NCBI GenBank assembly: GCA_047605445.1
Contig: JASGFP010000003.1
Location: 17,251-81,250, forward strand
Direction of reading: 5' to 3'
Length of the DNA stretch: 64,000 nt
From: JAJXWB01 sp047605445
Lineage (GTDB): Bacteria; Pseudomonadota; Alphaproteobacteria; Rhizobiales; Beijerinckiaceae
Positions 34,284-42,951 of this stretch are shown piece by piece (position 1 is the first letter of the stretch; each line of letters starts with the position of its first letter). Made by a program: the position numbers and the translations under genes. Below the pieces are notes generated by a model. The model did not search any database, had not been told where the DNA came from, and saw nothing but the letters and a program-made list of their open reading frames with translations.

Positions 34284-34637
34284 ATGAACAAACATCTTCT
34301 TAAGATCGCGGCTCTCACAATCCCGATGTTGTGGTCTTGTTCAGCCGTAGCCGAGCCGGTGTATTTAGATTGCACCTTTATGATTGACGGCAATCCGTCA
34401 GTGATAAAATTCACGCTCGACGAACAAACTGGTATGGTGGCGCGATATGTCGTCGCATCGGGCTATAGTGGGACTTTACGCGGTACATTTACTCCAGACA
34501 AAGTGATTTTTGGCGACAATGACGCTCGATTTGAAATAGACCGTACGAGCCTCACGATCTCACGCACAATTGTACTGATTAACTCGACGAACAAAGGCAA
34601 ATGTGTTGTGCAGACGCCGCCAAGGCGCGTGTTCTGA
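34284..34637 (+). CDS. Small exported protein, unrecognised
   Basis: The 117-residue protein has a signal peptide (MNKHLLKIAALTIPMLWSCSAVA) and a mature part of about 95 residues rich in beta strands, with Cys in YLDCTF and KGKCVV that could form a disulfide. GGAGG precedes ATG 34284. Its codon use is clearly more A/T-rich than that of its neighbours, a sign of recent acquisition. It is controlled by the operator region next to the XRE repressor. No family is recognised. It could be an envelope protein that alters phage contact, but there is no evidence for this. Confidence 0.6.
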   Translation: MNKHLLKIAALTIPMLWSCSAVAEPVYLDCTFMIDGNPSVIKFTLDEQTGMVARYVVASGYSGTLRGTFTPDKVIFGDNDARFEIDRTSLTISRTIVLINSTNKGKCVVQTPPRRVF

Positions 34638-34756
34638 TAAAGATCGGCGCTGAACTGGAGTGCGGCAAATTTCCTTTACAAGCAGCGTATTAGGCTCAAT
34701 ATAACAGTGGGTTAGACGTTCTTCGCCCTCCCTTGCCAGCCCAAGGAGCGGCCTCG

Positions 34757-35857
34757 ATGAACGGACCCGACATTCTCGCCCACCACCGTAACCGGCTCGC
34801 CCGCAAGATCGCGGAGCGTGAGCATCGGCCTGATCTCGATCCGCTACCGGCGTCACCGTGGGTCGCGATGTCGGTGCTTCAGAAAGCCATCAGGCGCGGC
34901 CGGGAAGGCTTCGCACTTCGGGCAGCCGCCACGCTGCTCATCGGCGCGCCCGATCGCTTGTGGCGTCGCCTCGGCGGGATCGTGTTCGAGGACGTTGGGC
35001 TTGCGTCAATCGACGCCCTCGGGCTCGTGACCGCGGCTCTTGGCGGCAAGCGCATCCGCGCCCAGCTCGGGGGTGAATGGTCGACCGCGAGCTTCCTCGT
35101 CAGCGAGCTCGCGTGCTCGCCGAAATCTCGGGCGTCAGACGACCTGTTGATGATCGGGGAAACTCACCCTGCGCTCGCGGACGCACGACGCGAATACGCG
35201 AACATGCACACCCGCGATCTTCTGCGGATCGCCACGGGATCGGCTCCCATCATCGAGCGCGGACTGGCGCTTCGTTTCGCCGTGGGCAACGGCGGCCGAG
35301 CGACAGTGCATATGCCCGCGCGCAAGGGCGAACCTCGGGCCGCGTTCGACTGGCTCTGCGAGGCGGGCTTGCCCCACAGCGTGGTTGAAATTGCACGGGA
35401 GGGCCACCGCCGCAACGGCGAAGCGTTGCCCCCGCTCGTCGCCCTGCTCGCGGGGGAGGAGCAGTCGGACGCGCTCGCCTCTGATGATCCGCTGCCGCCC
35501 GAGACGATGGTCGGCGGCGTGCCGAGTTGGTCGCTCGACACGTACACGCGCGAAGGCAGGCGAGCATTCGCGTTGTTCCTGCGGTCAGACGCGCCTTCGG
35601 CCGTGTGGGTCCACGCGCATGTCGCGCCTCGGCACCGCGTGCAGTTCCTCGGCGGGGTCGCCTTCCGAGCGGAGGGTGGCTGCCTGCGCCGACGGGTCCG
35701 CACGCCGCTCTCGGACGAGCTACGGCGCACGTACGAGGTCGAGTGCGCGGGGCCGGAATGCGGCGATGCCACTGAAATCATGCAGCTTTTACGGTCGGAT
35801 ATTCCGGCGCTGAATGAGGCTCGGGCCGAAATCATGGGGAGTGTCGATCATGCGTGA
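34757..35857 (+). CDS. Stand-alone RarA C-terminal-domain-like protein
   Basis: The 366-residue protein resembles the C-terminal (tetramerisation) domain of RarA/MgsA, without its AAA ATPase. Matching segments are SVLQKAIRRG, RRLGGIVFEDVGLAS and SELACSPKSRASD, which align with KSVRGS, RRCLAIASEDVGNAD and YLACAPKSNA in E. coli RarA. The C-terminal half (from about residue 170) is not recognised. RarA acts at stalled replication forks. ATG 34757 has AAGGAG upstream. Its stop overlaps the recombinase start by 8 bases, so the two are translated together. Confidence 0.6.
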   Translation: MNGPDILAHHRNRLARKIAEREHRPDLDPLPASPWVAMSVLQKAIRRGREGFALRAAATLLIGAPDRLWRRLGGIVFEDVGLASIDALGLVTAALGGKRIRAQLGGEWSTASFLVSELACSPKSRASDDLLMIGETHPALADARREYANMHTRDLLRIATGSAPIIERGLALRFAVGNGGRATVHMPARKGEPRAAFDWLCEAGLPHSVVEIAREGHRRNGEALPPLVALLAGEEQSDALASDDPLPPETMVGGVPSWSLDTYTREGRRAFALFLRSDAPSAVWVHAHVAPRHRVQFLGGVAFRAEGGCLRRRVRTPLSDELRRTYEVECAGPECGDATEIMQLLRSDIPALNEARAEIMGSVDHA

Positions 35858-36854
35858 AAGCGTTCACACCCCGGATACAGTTTACATATCCGGCCCCACG
35901 TTCACCCCGCCAGACATCGAACTGACGGATGCAAGCACCGAATTTGCAGTTAACTGCACAAGCGTCGCAGCCAAGGTGAGGGCGCTGGTGGAGGACAGCG
36001 TTTCGCCCGCCACCCGCCGAGCCCATGCCTCGGACCTGCGTCATTTCGCCGAGTGGGGCGGAAGCATCCCCGCCGCCCCGGAAACCATCGCGGAGTACCT
36101 CGCCGACCACGCGGGAGAATTGACCGTCTCGACCCTGACCCGCCGAGCAGGAACCCTTTCCAAGGCACACGCCGCCCTCGGGCTCCCCAGCCCCTGTCAG
36201 GCGCAAATCGTCCGCTCGACCTTACAGGGCCTTCGGCGGCGATATGGCGTTGCGGGCAAGCAGGCGCGGGCGCTCGTGCTCGAAGACCTGTTCCCCGTTC
36301 TCGACGGCATCGGCGACGACGCGAAGGGCGTCCGTGATCGCGCGCTGCTGCTACTCGGCTTCGCCGGGGGTTTCCGGCGTTCCGAACTCGTGGGCCTCGA
36401 CGCCGCCGACATCGAGCACGTTAGGCAGGGCGTCGTCGTCCACCTGCGCAGGTCCAAGACCGATCAGCACGGAGCCGGTCGGAAGATCGGCATACCGCAC
36501 GGTCGTTCGCGCCATTGCCCCGTCTCCGCGATCGACAGGTGGATCGAAGTTGCAACGGCCAGCAACGGCCCGATATTCCGCCCGGTTGATCGCCACGGAC
36601 ACATCGCTGCAGGTCGCCTCTCAGGGGACGCAGTCTCGGACATCGTCAAGGAGCGCGTCGCCGCCGTCGGCCTCGATCCCGACCAGTACAGCGGGCACAG
36701 CCTGAGGAGTGGCTTCGCCACCAGCGCCGCCCGCGTCGGGGTCTCGACGCTCAAAATCCGTGCCCAGACGGGCCACACCACGGACGCGATGCTCGCGCGC
36801 TATGTGCGGGACGGCGAGTTGTTCGTCGGCAACGCGGCGGGCGCGCTGCTCTGA
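35850..36854 (+). CDS. Tyrosine recombinase (second one in the element)
   Basis: The 334-residue protein has an N-terminal core-binding domain (about residues 40-130) and a catalytic domain with Arg177 (FRRSEL), Lys near 203 (RSKTD), His283 and Arg286 (HSLRSG), His309 (TGHTT) and nucleophile Tyr318 (ARYVRD). All active-site residues are present. It overlaps the RarA-like gene by 8 bases and is followed after 15 bases by the restriction-modification gene. Its position inside the element, away from both ends, suggests a role other than integration at the tRNA, or a separate inserted module. Confidence 0.88.
   Translation: MRESVHTPDTVYISGPTFTPPDIELTDASTEFAVNCTSVAAKVRALVEDSVSPATRRAHASDLRHFAEWGGSIPAAPETIAEYLADHAGELTVSTLTRRAGTLSKAHAALGLPSPCQAQIVRSTLQGLRRRYGVAGKQARALVLEDLFPVLDGIGDDAKGVRDRALLLLGFAGGFRRSELVGLDAADIEHVRQGVVVHLRRSKTDQHGAGRKIGIPHGRSRHCPVSAIDRWIEVATASNGPIFRPVDRHGHIAAGRLSGDAVSDIVKERVAAVGLDPDQYSGHSLRSGFATSAARVGVSTLKIRAQTGHTTDAMLARYVRDGELFVGNAAGALL
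35945..35958. promoter_or_regulatory. Palindrome TGCAGTTAACTGCA, copy 2
   Basis: Identical to 32789-32802. It lies inside the recombinase gene, about codons 32-37. If it is an operator, a promoter or a roadblock would act inside this gene. Confidence 0.5.
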
Positions 36855-36869
36855 CATTGACCCGTCGCC

Positions 36870-39800
36870 TTGCAACGCCCCCCGACGCCCCCGATAGTGG
36901 CCGAACACTGGTTCGGCTTCATTCAGGGGCGTTTGTTGATCGGCGGGCAGCTCTTCACACGAGATTTTTTGCTGGAAGGCATTACGGAGACGGATAATTG
37001 GCGGCAAGTCGATTACGCTGCGCTCGCCGCCGTGCGGACGAGGGCGAAGGCGCTCCTCGACGCGCTGGCCGCGCGGAAGAACCCGAATGAGGCTCAGACC
37101 GAGGACGACCTCGTCTACCCGCTACTCGAAGCAGTCCATTGGGCGGAGCGCGAAGTTCAACCGAATGCGTCGGCAAAGGCCCGGCTCGATGTGCCTGACG
37201 CGCTCCTTTACCCGGATGCCGCCGCCAAGACATTGGCCGGGTCGCTGGACCCCTGGAAGCGTTTCCAGCACGGGCTCTGCGTCGTAGAGGCAAAGCGGTG
37301 GGGCCGAGTGCTCGATCGCGAAGAGAAGGGGCGCAAGGGCGAGGAGGGGACGCCGTCCTCGCAGATGCTCCGCTACCTGCGCCGTGTCGACGAGAGAACC
37401 CAAGGCAAGCTGCGCTGGGGGATGCTGACGAACGGCCGTCTGTGGCGGCTCTATTTTCAGGGCGCGGCCTCGGTTGCCGAAGAGTTCTTGGAGATCGACC
37501 TCGGCAAGGCGCTCGGTGTGGCCGGATGCGAGCCCGACCTGCTGGACAAAAGACCCGACCTCTTCCCGGACGACGCTACGTGGAATGCGCACGTCCTCAA
37601 ACTCTTCGTCGTGCTTTTCGGGCGGTCCGCCTTCCTGCCCAACGCTCAAGGCGAAACCTTCCATCTGCTGGCGTTGCAAGAGGGCAAGCGCTGGGAGGCC
37701 AAGGTCGCGAGGACCTTGTCGGACAAGGTCTTTGGTGACGTGTTTCCCGCTCTCGCAGATGCACTGGCCAAGGCCGACCCGTCTCGCCCGGCCAGCCTGA
37801 CGGCGGACTACTTGGAAGACGTGCGACAGGGTGCGCTGTTCCTACTCTACCGTCTTCTGTTCATATTGTACGCCGAGGACCGCAACCTCCTGCCAGACGA
37901 AAAGGGACCGTACGCCCCTTACTGCCTGACCCGCGTTCGCCTCGATGTAGCCGACAAAGCGCGCTCAGGGGTCTCCTACCCCGGGGGCGTGTCGACGATC
38001 TGGCCTCGGCTGACGACGATCTTCGCCGCGATCGCTGAAGGCAACGACGATCTGGGCATTCCGCCTTACAACGGCGGCTTGTTCGAGCGCTCGGCCGCTC
38101 CGATCTTGGGGAGGGTGCAGCTGCCTGACGCAGTGATGGCGCAGATCATATTCGCGCTCAGCCACGAACCGGACGATGGCTCTCCCCGAGGACCGCGCTA
38201 CATCAACTACCGCGATCTCTCGGTGCAGCAGCTCGGTGCGGTGTACGAGCGCCTTCTGGAACATCAGCTCAAGGCTGATGGAGCGAACATCGCGGTCGCA
38301 CTGAGCCCGTTCGGTCGCAAGTCATCGGGCAGCTATTACACGCCCGACGAACTCGTTCAGTTGATCATCGCCCGCACGATTGGACCTCTGGTTGAGGAGG
38401 CCGAACAGGCATTTCGGCAGAAGGCGGAAACCACAAAGTCGGTCGCGGATTTGATCCCGCTTGATCCCGCAGAAGCGATCCTTCGCCTGAAGGTCTGCGA
38501 CCCCGCGATGGGATCAGGGCACTTTCTCGTCAGCCTCGTCGACTGGATGACCGACCATGTCCTCGCGGCGATGGCCGCTGTTGAAGTGACGGCTCCCGGA
38601 TATGTCTCGCCAGTCGTGAGCAGGATCGAGGCGATCCGCGACCGCATTCTCGCGCAAGCGGCGTTACACAACTGGCCGATCGTTTCCGGTCATCTGGACA
38701 ATCGGCAGGTCGTGCGCCGCATGATCCTGAAGCGCTGTGTCTATGGCGTCGACTTGAACCCGATGGCGGTGGAACTCGCCAAGGTGTCTCTGTGGCTTCA
38801 CTCATTCACGGTCGGCGCGCCACTGTCGTTCCTCGACCACCACCTCGTCTGCGGCAATGCCCTGTTTGGCGAACGGGTGCGACCAGTCATGGACTGGGCT
38901 TATGGCGGGGGCCTGCTCGTCAATCAGATGGTGCAGAAAGCGCGCGGCTCGGCGCGCGGCATGGAGACGGTCGAGCAGCTGACCGACGCAGACATTGGCG
39001 AGGCGCGAAGCTCCAAGACGTTGTTCGAGGAGGTTCAGACGGTCACGCGCGACCTTCGAGCGTTCATGGACATCGTACAGGGCGTGCGTTGGGCTGGCGG
39101 TGGCGATCGCGTGCGCGCCCGTGCCATCAGGAGACTGCAACACGGTGATTTCGGCGATCCTACCGGGATGCTGACAGGTGAGGTTGCACCACCGACCGTT
39201 TCGACCGCGCAGCGCGGCCTACTTGCGGGCAAAGAGAAGAAGGTCAAGCTCAGTCTTACCGAGAAGAAGGCTATGGCTGATGCTGAAGAACGAGCCGCGA
39301 TCCCCGGCATCCTTGACGACGTGCGACGGGCAATCGGTCGTGAACGCTTCTTGCACTGGGAGGTAGCGTTTCCGGGTGTGTGGGCGGACTGGGAGAGCGC
39401 TGAGCCAAAGGGCGGCTTTGATGCAGTGATCGGCAATCCACCGTGGGACCGGATGAAATTTCAGGAGGTGGAGTGGTTTGCCGAGCGTCGTCCCGAGATT
39501 GCTTCGGCGACGCGCGCAGCGGATCGCAAGCGCATGGTCGCGGCATTGCTCCAAACCGCTGACCCCATCGTAGCTGACTACGAGGCCGCACTCGCGCGAG
39601 CTGAAGGCTCGGCTCTGGTGGCGCGGGAATGTGGCTCCTACCCGCTTCTCTCTGGCGGAGACGTGAACCTCTATTCGCTCTTCGTCGAACGCGCCTTGGC
39701 GCTGGTGAAGCCCATGGGTGTCGTTGGGCTCCTCACACCTTCCGGCATCGCCTCGGACAAGGGCGCATCCGCGTTCTTCAAGTCGGTCGCTACCACAGGA

Positions 39801-41135
39801 CGGCTTGGAGTGCTGATCGACTTCGAGAACAAGGGCATCTTCTTCGAGGATGTACATAACTCGTTCAAATTCTGCGTCCTGGTGCTCGCTGGCGGCGGGA
39901 GACGGTTCAATGAGACGAACTGCGCCTTTTTCCTGCACTCGATCGACACTCTCGACGATCCGGAACGCGCCTTCACCCTCACGCCCGCCGATTTCGCCAA
40001 GGTGAACCCGAACACTGGCACAGCGCCGATCTTCCGCACACGGCGCGACGCCGCGCTCACCACAGGCGTCTATGATCGACTGCCTGTGCTGGTAGACCGT
40101 CGCAAGACGGACCCTGTCTCGGCCTTCCCGATGCGTTATTCGACCATGTTCCACATGACGAATGACAGCCATCTGTTCGTCACGAAGGCGGAGCTGGAGA
40201 CGACAGCTTATCCAGTCGGCGGCGGACGATGGCGGCGCGGCGCGGAGGAGTTCGTGCCGCTCAACGTCGGTCGCAGCATCAAGCTGTTCGACCATCGGGC
40301 GGCCTCGGTTCTTGTCAACGAGGAGAACGTCCACAACGCGGCGCTCTCCGGTGACACGACGCCAGCTCAGCATGCCGACCCGGCCTACGCGCCGACGCCG
40401 CAGTACTGGGTCTCGCGCGGGGCGATCGACTGGCCAAGCGACATGTCCGCCGTGATCGCCTTCCGCGACATCGCACGACCAACTGACGTTCGTACAATGA
40501 TCGCCGCATTAGTGCCTTTCTGCGGCGCAGGGAATACGCTGCCGCTAATCCTGCCTGACCTGCCTGAGAAGAAGGCTGCACGTGCGAAGGCGCTGGCCGA
40601 CTATCACGAGGCTCTGCCTCTGTTCGCGGCCAACCTCAACGCTCTGCCCTTCGACTACGTGACCCGCCAAAAGGTGCAGAGCACACATCTGAACTGGTAT
40701 ATCGTCGAGCAACTCCCTGTCGTGCCGACTGCGACGTACGCCCGCGTGTTCGGGCCGAAGACTGCGCGCGACATCGTGCGCGAGGAGGTGCTCGCGCTCA
40801 CCTACACCGCACACGACATGGCTCCCTTCGCTCGTGACATGGGTCATGTTGAACCAGCGACCGGCGGCGTGAAGCCGCCCTTCGTGTTCGACGCGCGCGA
40901 CCGCCTGCGGCGCCGCGCCAAGCTCGATGCGCTGTACTTCATGCTCTATTTCCCGAGCAGCACCGCAGCCGAGATCGCGGCCCTGCGTGACACCGCGACG
41001 TACATCTACTCGACCTTCCCCATCGTCGAGCGTGAGGAGATGGCCGCTCATGGACGCTACCTCAGCCGCGACCTGTGCCTGCTCTACCTCAATGCACTCG
41101 CGGCGGGTGATCCCGACGCCATGATCGTTCTGTGA
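36870..41135 (+). CDS. Type IIG-like nuclease-methyltransferase (Eco57I group)
   Basis: The 1,421-residue protein has an N-terminal nuclease-like region: Asp110 (VPDALL) and Glu140-x-Lys142 (VEAKRW) form a PD-(D/E)xK motif. The helical segment around QLGAVYERLLEHQL and SSGSYYTPDELV leads to the methyltransferase: motif I DPAMGSGHF (544-552), GVDLNPMAVELAK, and motif IV NPPW (856-859). A C-terminal region of about 400 residues is probably the target-recognition domain. Such proteins methylate adenine and cut unmodified DNA near a specific site. The TTG at 36870 has no clear ribosome site; GTG at 36897 is an alternative. It is followed by Gabija genes. Confidence 0.82.
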   Translation: MQRPPTPPIVAEHWFGFIQGRLLIGGQLFTRDFLLEGITETDNWRQVDYAALAAVRTRAKALLDALAARKNPNEAQTEDDLVYPLLEAVHWAEREVQPNASAKARLDVPDALLYPDAAAKTLAGSLDPWKRFQHGLCVVEAKRWGRVLDREEKGRKGEEGTPSSQMLRYLRRVDERTQGKLRWGMLTNGRLWRLYFQGAASVAEEFLEIDLGKALGVAGCEPDLLDKRPDLFPDDATWNAHVLKLFVVLFGRSAFLPNAQGETFHLLALQEGKRWEAKVARTLSDKVFGDVFPALADALAKADPSRPASLTADYLEDVRQGALFLLYRLLFILYAEDRNLLPDEKGPYAPYCLTRVRLDVADKARSGVSYPGGVSTIWPRLTTIFAAIAEGNDDLGIPPYNGGLFERSAAPILGRVQLPDAVMAQIIFALSHEPDDGSPRGPRYINYRDLSVQQLGAVYERLLEHQLKADGANIAVALSPFGRKSSGSYYTPDELVQLIIARTIGPLVEEAEQAFRQKAETTKSVADLIPLDPAEAILRLKVCDPAMGSGHFLVSLVDWMTDHVLAAMAAVEVTAPGYVSPVVSRIEAIRDRILAQAALHNWPIVSGHLDNRQVVRRMILKRCVYGVDLNPMAVELAKVSLWLHSFTVGAPLSFLDHHLVCGNALFGERVRPVMDWAYGGGLLVNQMVQKARGSARGMETVEQLTDADIGEARSSKTLFEEVQTVTRDLRAFMDIVQGVRWAGGGDRVRARAIRRLQHGDFGDPTGMLTGEVAPPTVSTAQRGLLAGKEKKVKLSLTEKKAMADAEERAAIPGILDDVRRAIGRERFLHWEVAFPGVWADWESAEPKGGFDAVIGNPPWDRMKFQEVEWFAERRPEIASATRAADRKRMVAALLQTADPIVADYEAALARAEGSALVARECGSYPLLSGGDVNLYSLFVERALALVKPMGVVGLLTPSGIASDKGASAFFKSVATTGRLGVLIDFENKGIFFEDVHNSFKFCVLVLAGGGRRFNETNCAFFLHSIDTLDDPERAFTLTPADFAKVNPNTGTAPIFRTRRDAALTTGVYDRLPVLVDRRKTDPVSAFPMRYSTMFHMTNDSHLFVTKAELETTAYPVGGGRWRRGAEEFVPLNVGRSIKLFDHRAASVLVNEENVHNAALSGDTTPAQHADPAYAPTPQYWVSRGAIDWPSDMSAVIAFRDIARPTDVRTMIAALVPFCGAGNTLPLILPDLPEKKAARAKALADYHEALPLFAANLNALPFDYVTRQKVQSTHLNWYIVEQLPVVPTATYARVFGPKTARDIVREEVLALTYTAHDMAPFARDMGHVEPATGGVKPPFVFDARDRLRRRAKLDALYFMLYFPSSTAAEIAALRDTATYIYSTFPIVEREEMAAHGRYLSRDLCLLYLNALAAGDPDAMIVL

Positions 41136-41205
41136 GTGATTTCCTGTGTCGATATTTGCGAAGGGCTCACTTGTGCCCTGCCGACGGAGCTAACGAAGCC
41201 CAGCC

Positions 41206-42951
41206 ATGGCTAAAATCCGCATCATCGAAATTTCCAACTTTCGCGCCATTCGGCAATTGAAATGGCTGCCCAGCTCCGGGGCCAATTGCCTGATCGGACC
41301 GGGCGATAGCGGTAAGTCGTCGATCTTGGAGGCGATTGATTTGTGCCTCGGAGCGCGCCGCTCGGTCACCTTTTGTGACGCCGACTTTCATGGCTTGGAT
41401 ACCACATCGCCGATTGAGGTCTCCCTCACCATCGGCGACCTCGACGATAGCACCAAGAGCCTCGACACCTACGGGCAGTTCCTCCGGGGCTTCAATGAAG
41501 CGACCGGCGACTTAGAAGACGAGCCCGATAGTGGGCTGGAGACCGTAGTTACGCTGGTCATGAGCGTCGGCGCGGACCTTGACCCGCAATGGACCTTGTT
41601 CTCCGAGCGAGCACGGGCGGCAGGCGCGAGCCGAAATCTGACATGGGGCGATCGGCAGCGGCTGGCCCCGACGAAGATTGGCAACTATGGGGAAGCCCAC
41701 CTCTCGTGGCGACGTGGGTCCGTTCTTCACCGTCTGGCGGACGAAACCGTCGATATATCGGCGGCGATGGCTGCAGCGGTACGAGAGGCGCGGTCGTCAT
41801 TTGGAGATCATGCTGACGCTCAGCTCCGGAAAACACTCGACATCATTCAAAGCTCCGCACAGGCGGTGGGGATTGACCTTGGAGGCGGAGCAAAAGCTCT
41901 ACTAGATGCACAGTCAGTGTCGTTTTCCGGAGGTGCGATCGCGGTACACGACGAAAGCGGCGTACCCCTCTCAAGTCTAGGCATTGGTTCGACCCGCATG
42001 CTGATCACGGCGCTCCAGCGTGATGCCGCATCGAAGACGGGCATCATCCTTTTAGATGAACTCGAGCATGGCCTTGAACCGCACCGGATAATCCGACTGA
42101 TCGGGGTGCTCGGCGCAAAAGAGAAGGTTCCCACACAGCAGGCTTTCGTAACGACCCATTCTCCCGTGGCGTTGAAGGAGTTTTCCGGGGATCAACTTTT
42201 CATCGTGAGGAAATCGGCAAGTCGCCACACGGTCACGAAAGTCGGCGTGACGGATGACATGCAGGGCACCATTCGCAAATATCCTGAGGCGTTCCTCGCG
42301 CCATCCGTTCTAGTGTGCGAAGGGGCCAGCGAAGTTGGTTTCTTGCGCGGACTGAACCGCTACCTGACTGAAAAGGGAAAGCCGGGCGTCGAGGCGCATG
42401 GGGTGGCTTTGGTCGACGGCGGTGGCGGTTCGCCGAAAGACCTCATCGGGCGCGCTGATGTTTTTCGACGGCTAGGGTGCCGAGCTGCCGTCTTCTTGGA
42501 TAGTGACGTACCAGTCGACAGCGCTGCACAAGAAGCGTTTGAGAAGGCTGGAGGTTCAGTCATTCGCTGGCAGGAGGGGCTCGCGCTTGAGGATGCGCTG
42601 TTTCAACAATTGCCAGATGACGCGGTGGAGGCGTTGATCAATCGAGCCATCGAGCTTCATGGCGATGACGCAGTCGGCGCTCACATTACGTCGAAATCCG
42701 CTGGCAAGGTGACACTGACCGAGGTGCAATCGGAACGAGCCGACGGCGCGTACTCCGCGCAAACACGCGCGCTCCTCGGTCAATCCGCGAGGACGGATGG
42801 CAAAAAGGCCAGAAAAGGCGGATGGTTCAAGACTGTTGGGTATATGGAGGACGCTGCTTTCGACATTGTGCTCCCTTGCAGCAGAGGGTGGGATCGAGAG
42901 TTCAAACAGACGATCGTAGCTCTGTTGAAGTGGGTCAAAAGTGCCGGTTGA
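41206..42951 (+). CDS. gajA: GajA-like OLD family ATPase-TOPRIM nuclease
   Basis: The 581-residue protein has Walker A GPGDSGKSS (31-39), Walker B LLDELEHG with Asp284-Glu285, and the H-loop His318 (THSPV) of an ABC-type ATPase. The TOPRIM nuclease follows, with Glu372 (CEGASE) and Asp432/Asp434 (FLDSDVP). Length is close to B. cereus GajA (578). It pairs with the overlapping UvrD-type gene, which defines class 2 OLD/Gabija. In Gabija, GajA cuts phage DNA when nucleotides are depleted, with GajB support. The upstream restriction gene is about 70 bases away. Confidence 0.9.
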   Translation: MAKIRIIEISNFRAIRQLKWLPSSGANCLIGPGDSGKSSILEAIDLCLGARRSVTFCDADFHGLDTTSPIEVSLTIGDLDDSTKSLDTYGQFLRGFNEATGDLEDEPDSGLETVVTLVMSVGADLDPQWTLFSERARAAGASRNLTWGDRQRLAPTKIGNYGEAHLSWRRGSVLHRLADETVDISAAMAAAVREARSSFGDHADAQLRKTLDIIQSSAQAVGIDLGGGAKALLDAQSVSFSGGAIAVHDESGVPLSSLGIGSTRMLITALQRDAASKTGIILLDELEHGLEPHRIIRLIGVLGAKEKVPTQQAFVTTHSPVALKEFSGDQLFIVRKSASRHTVTKVGVTDDMQGTIRKYPEAFLAPSVLVCEGASEVGFLRGLNRYLTEKGKPGVEAHGVALVDGGGGSPKDLIGRADVFRRLGCRAAVFLDSDVPVDSAAQEAFEKAGGSVIRWQEGLALEDALFQQLPDDAVEALINRAIELHGDDAVGAHITSKSAGKVTLTEVQSERADGAYSAQTRALLGQSARTDGKKARKGGWFKTVGYMEDAAFDIVLPCSRGWDREFKQTIVALLKWVKSAG

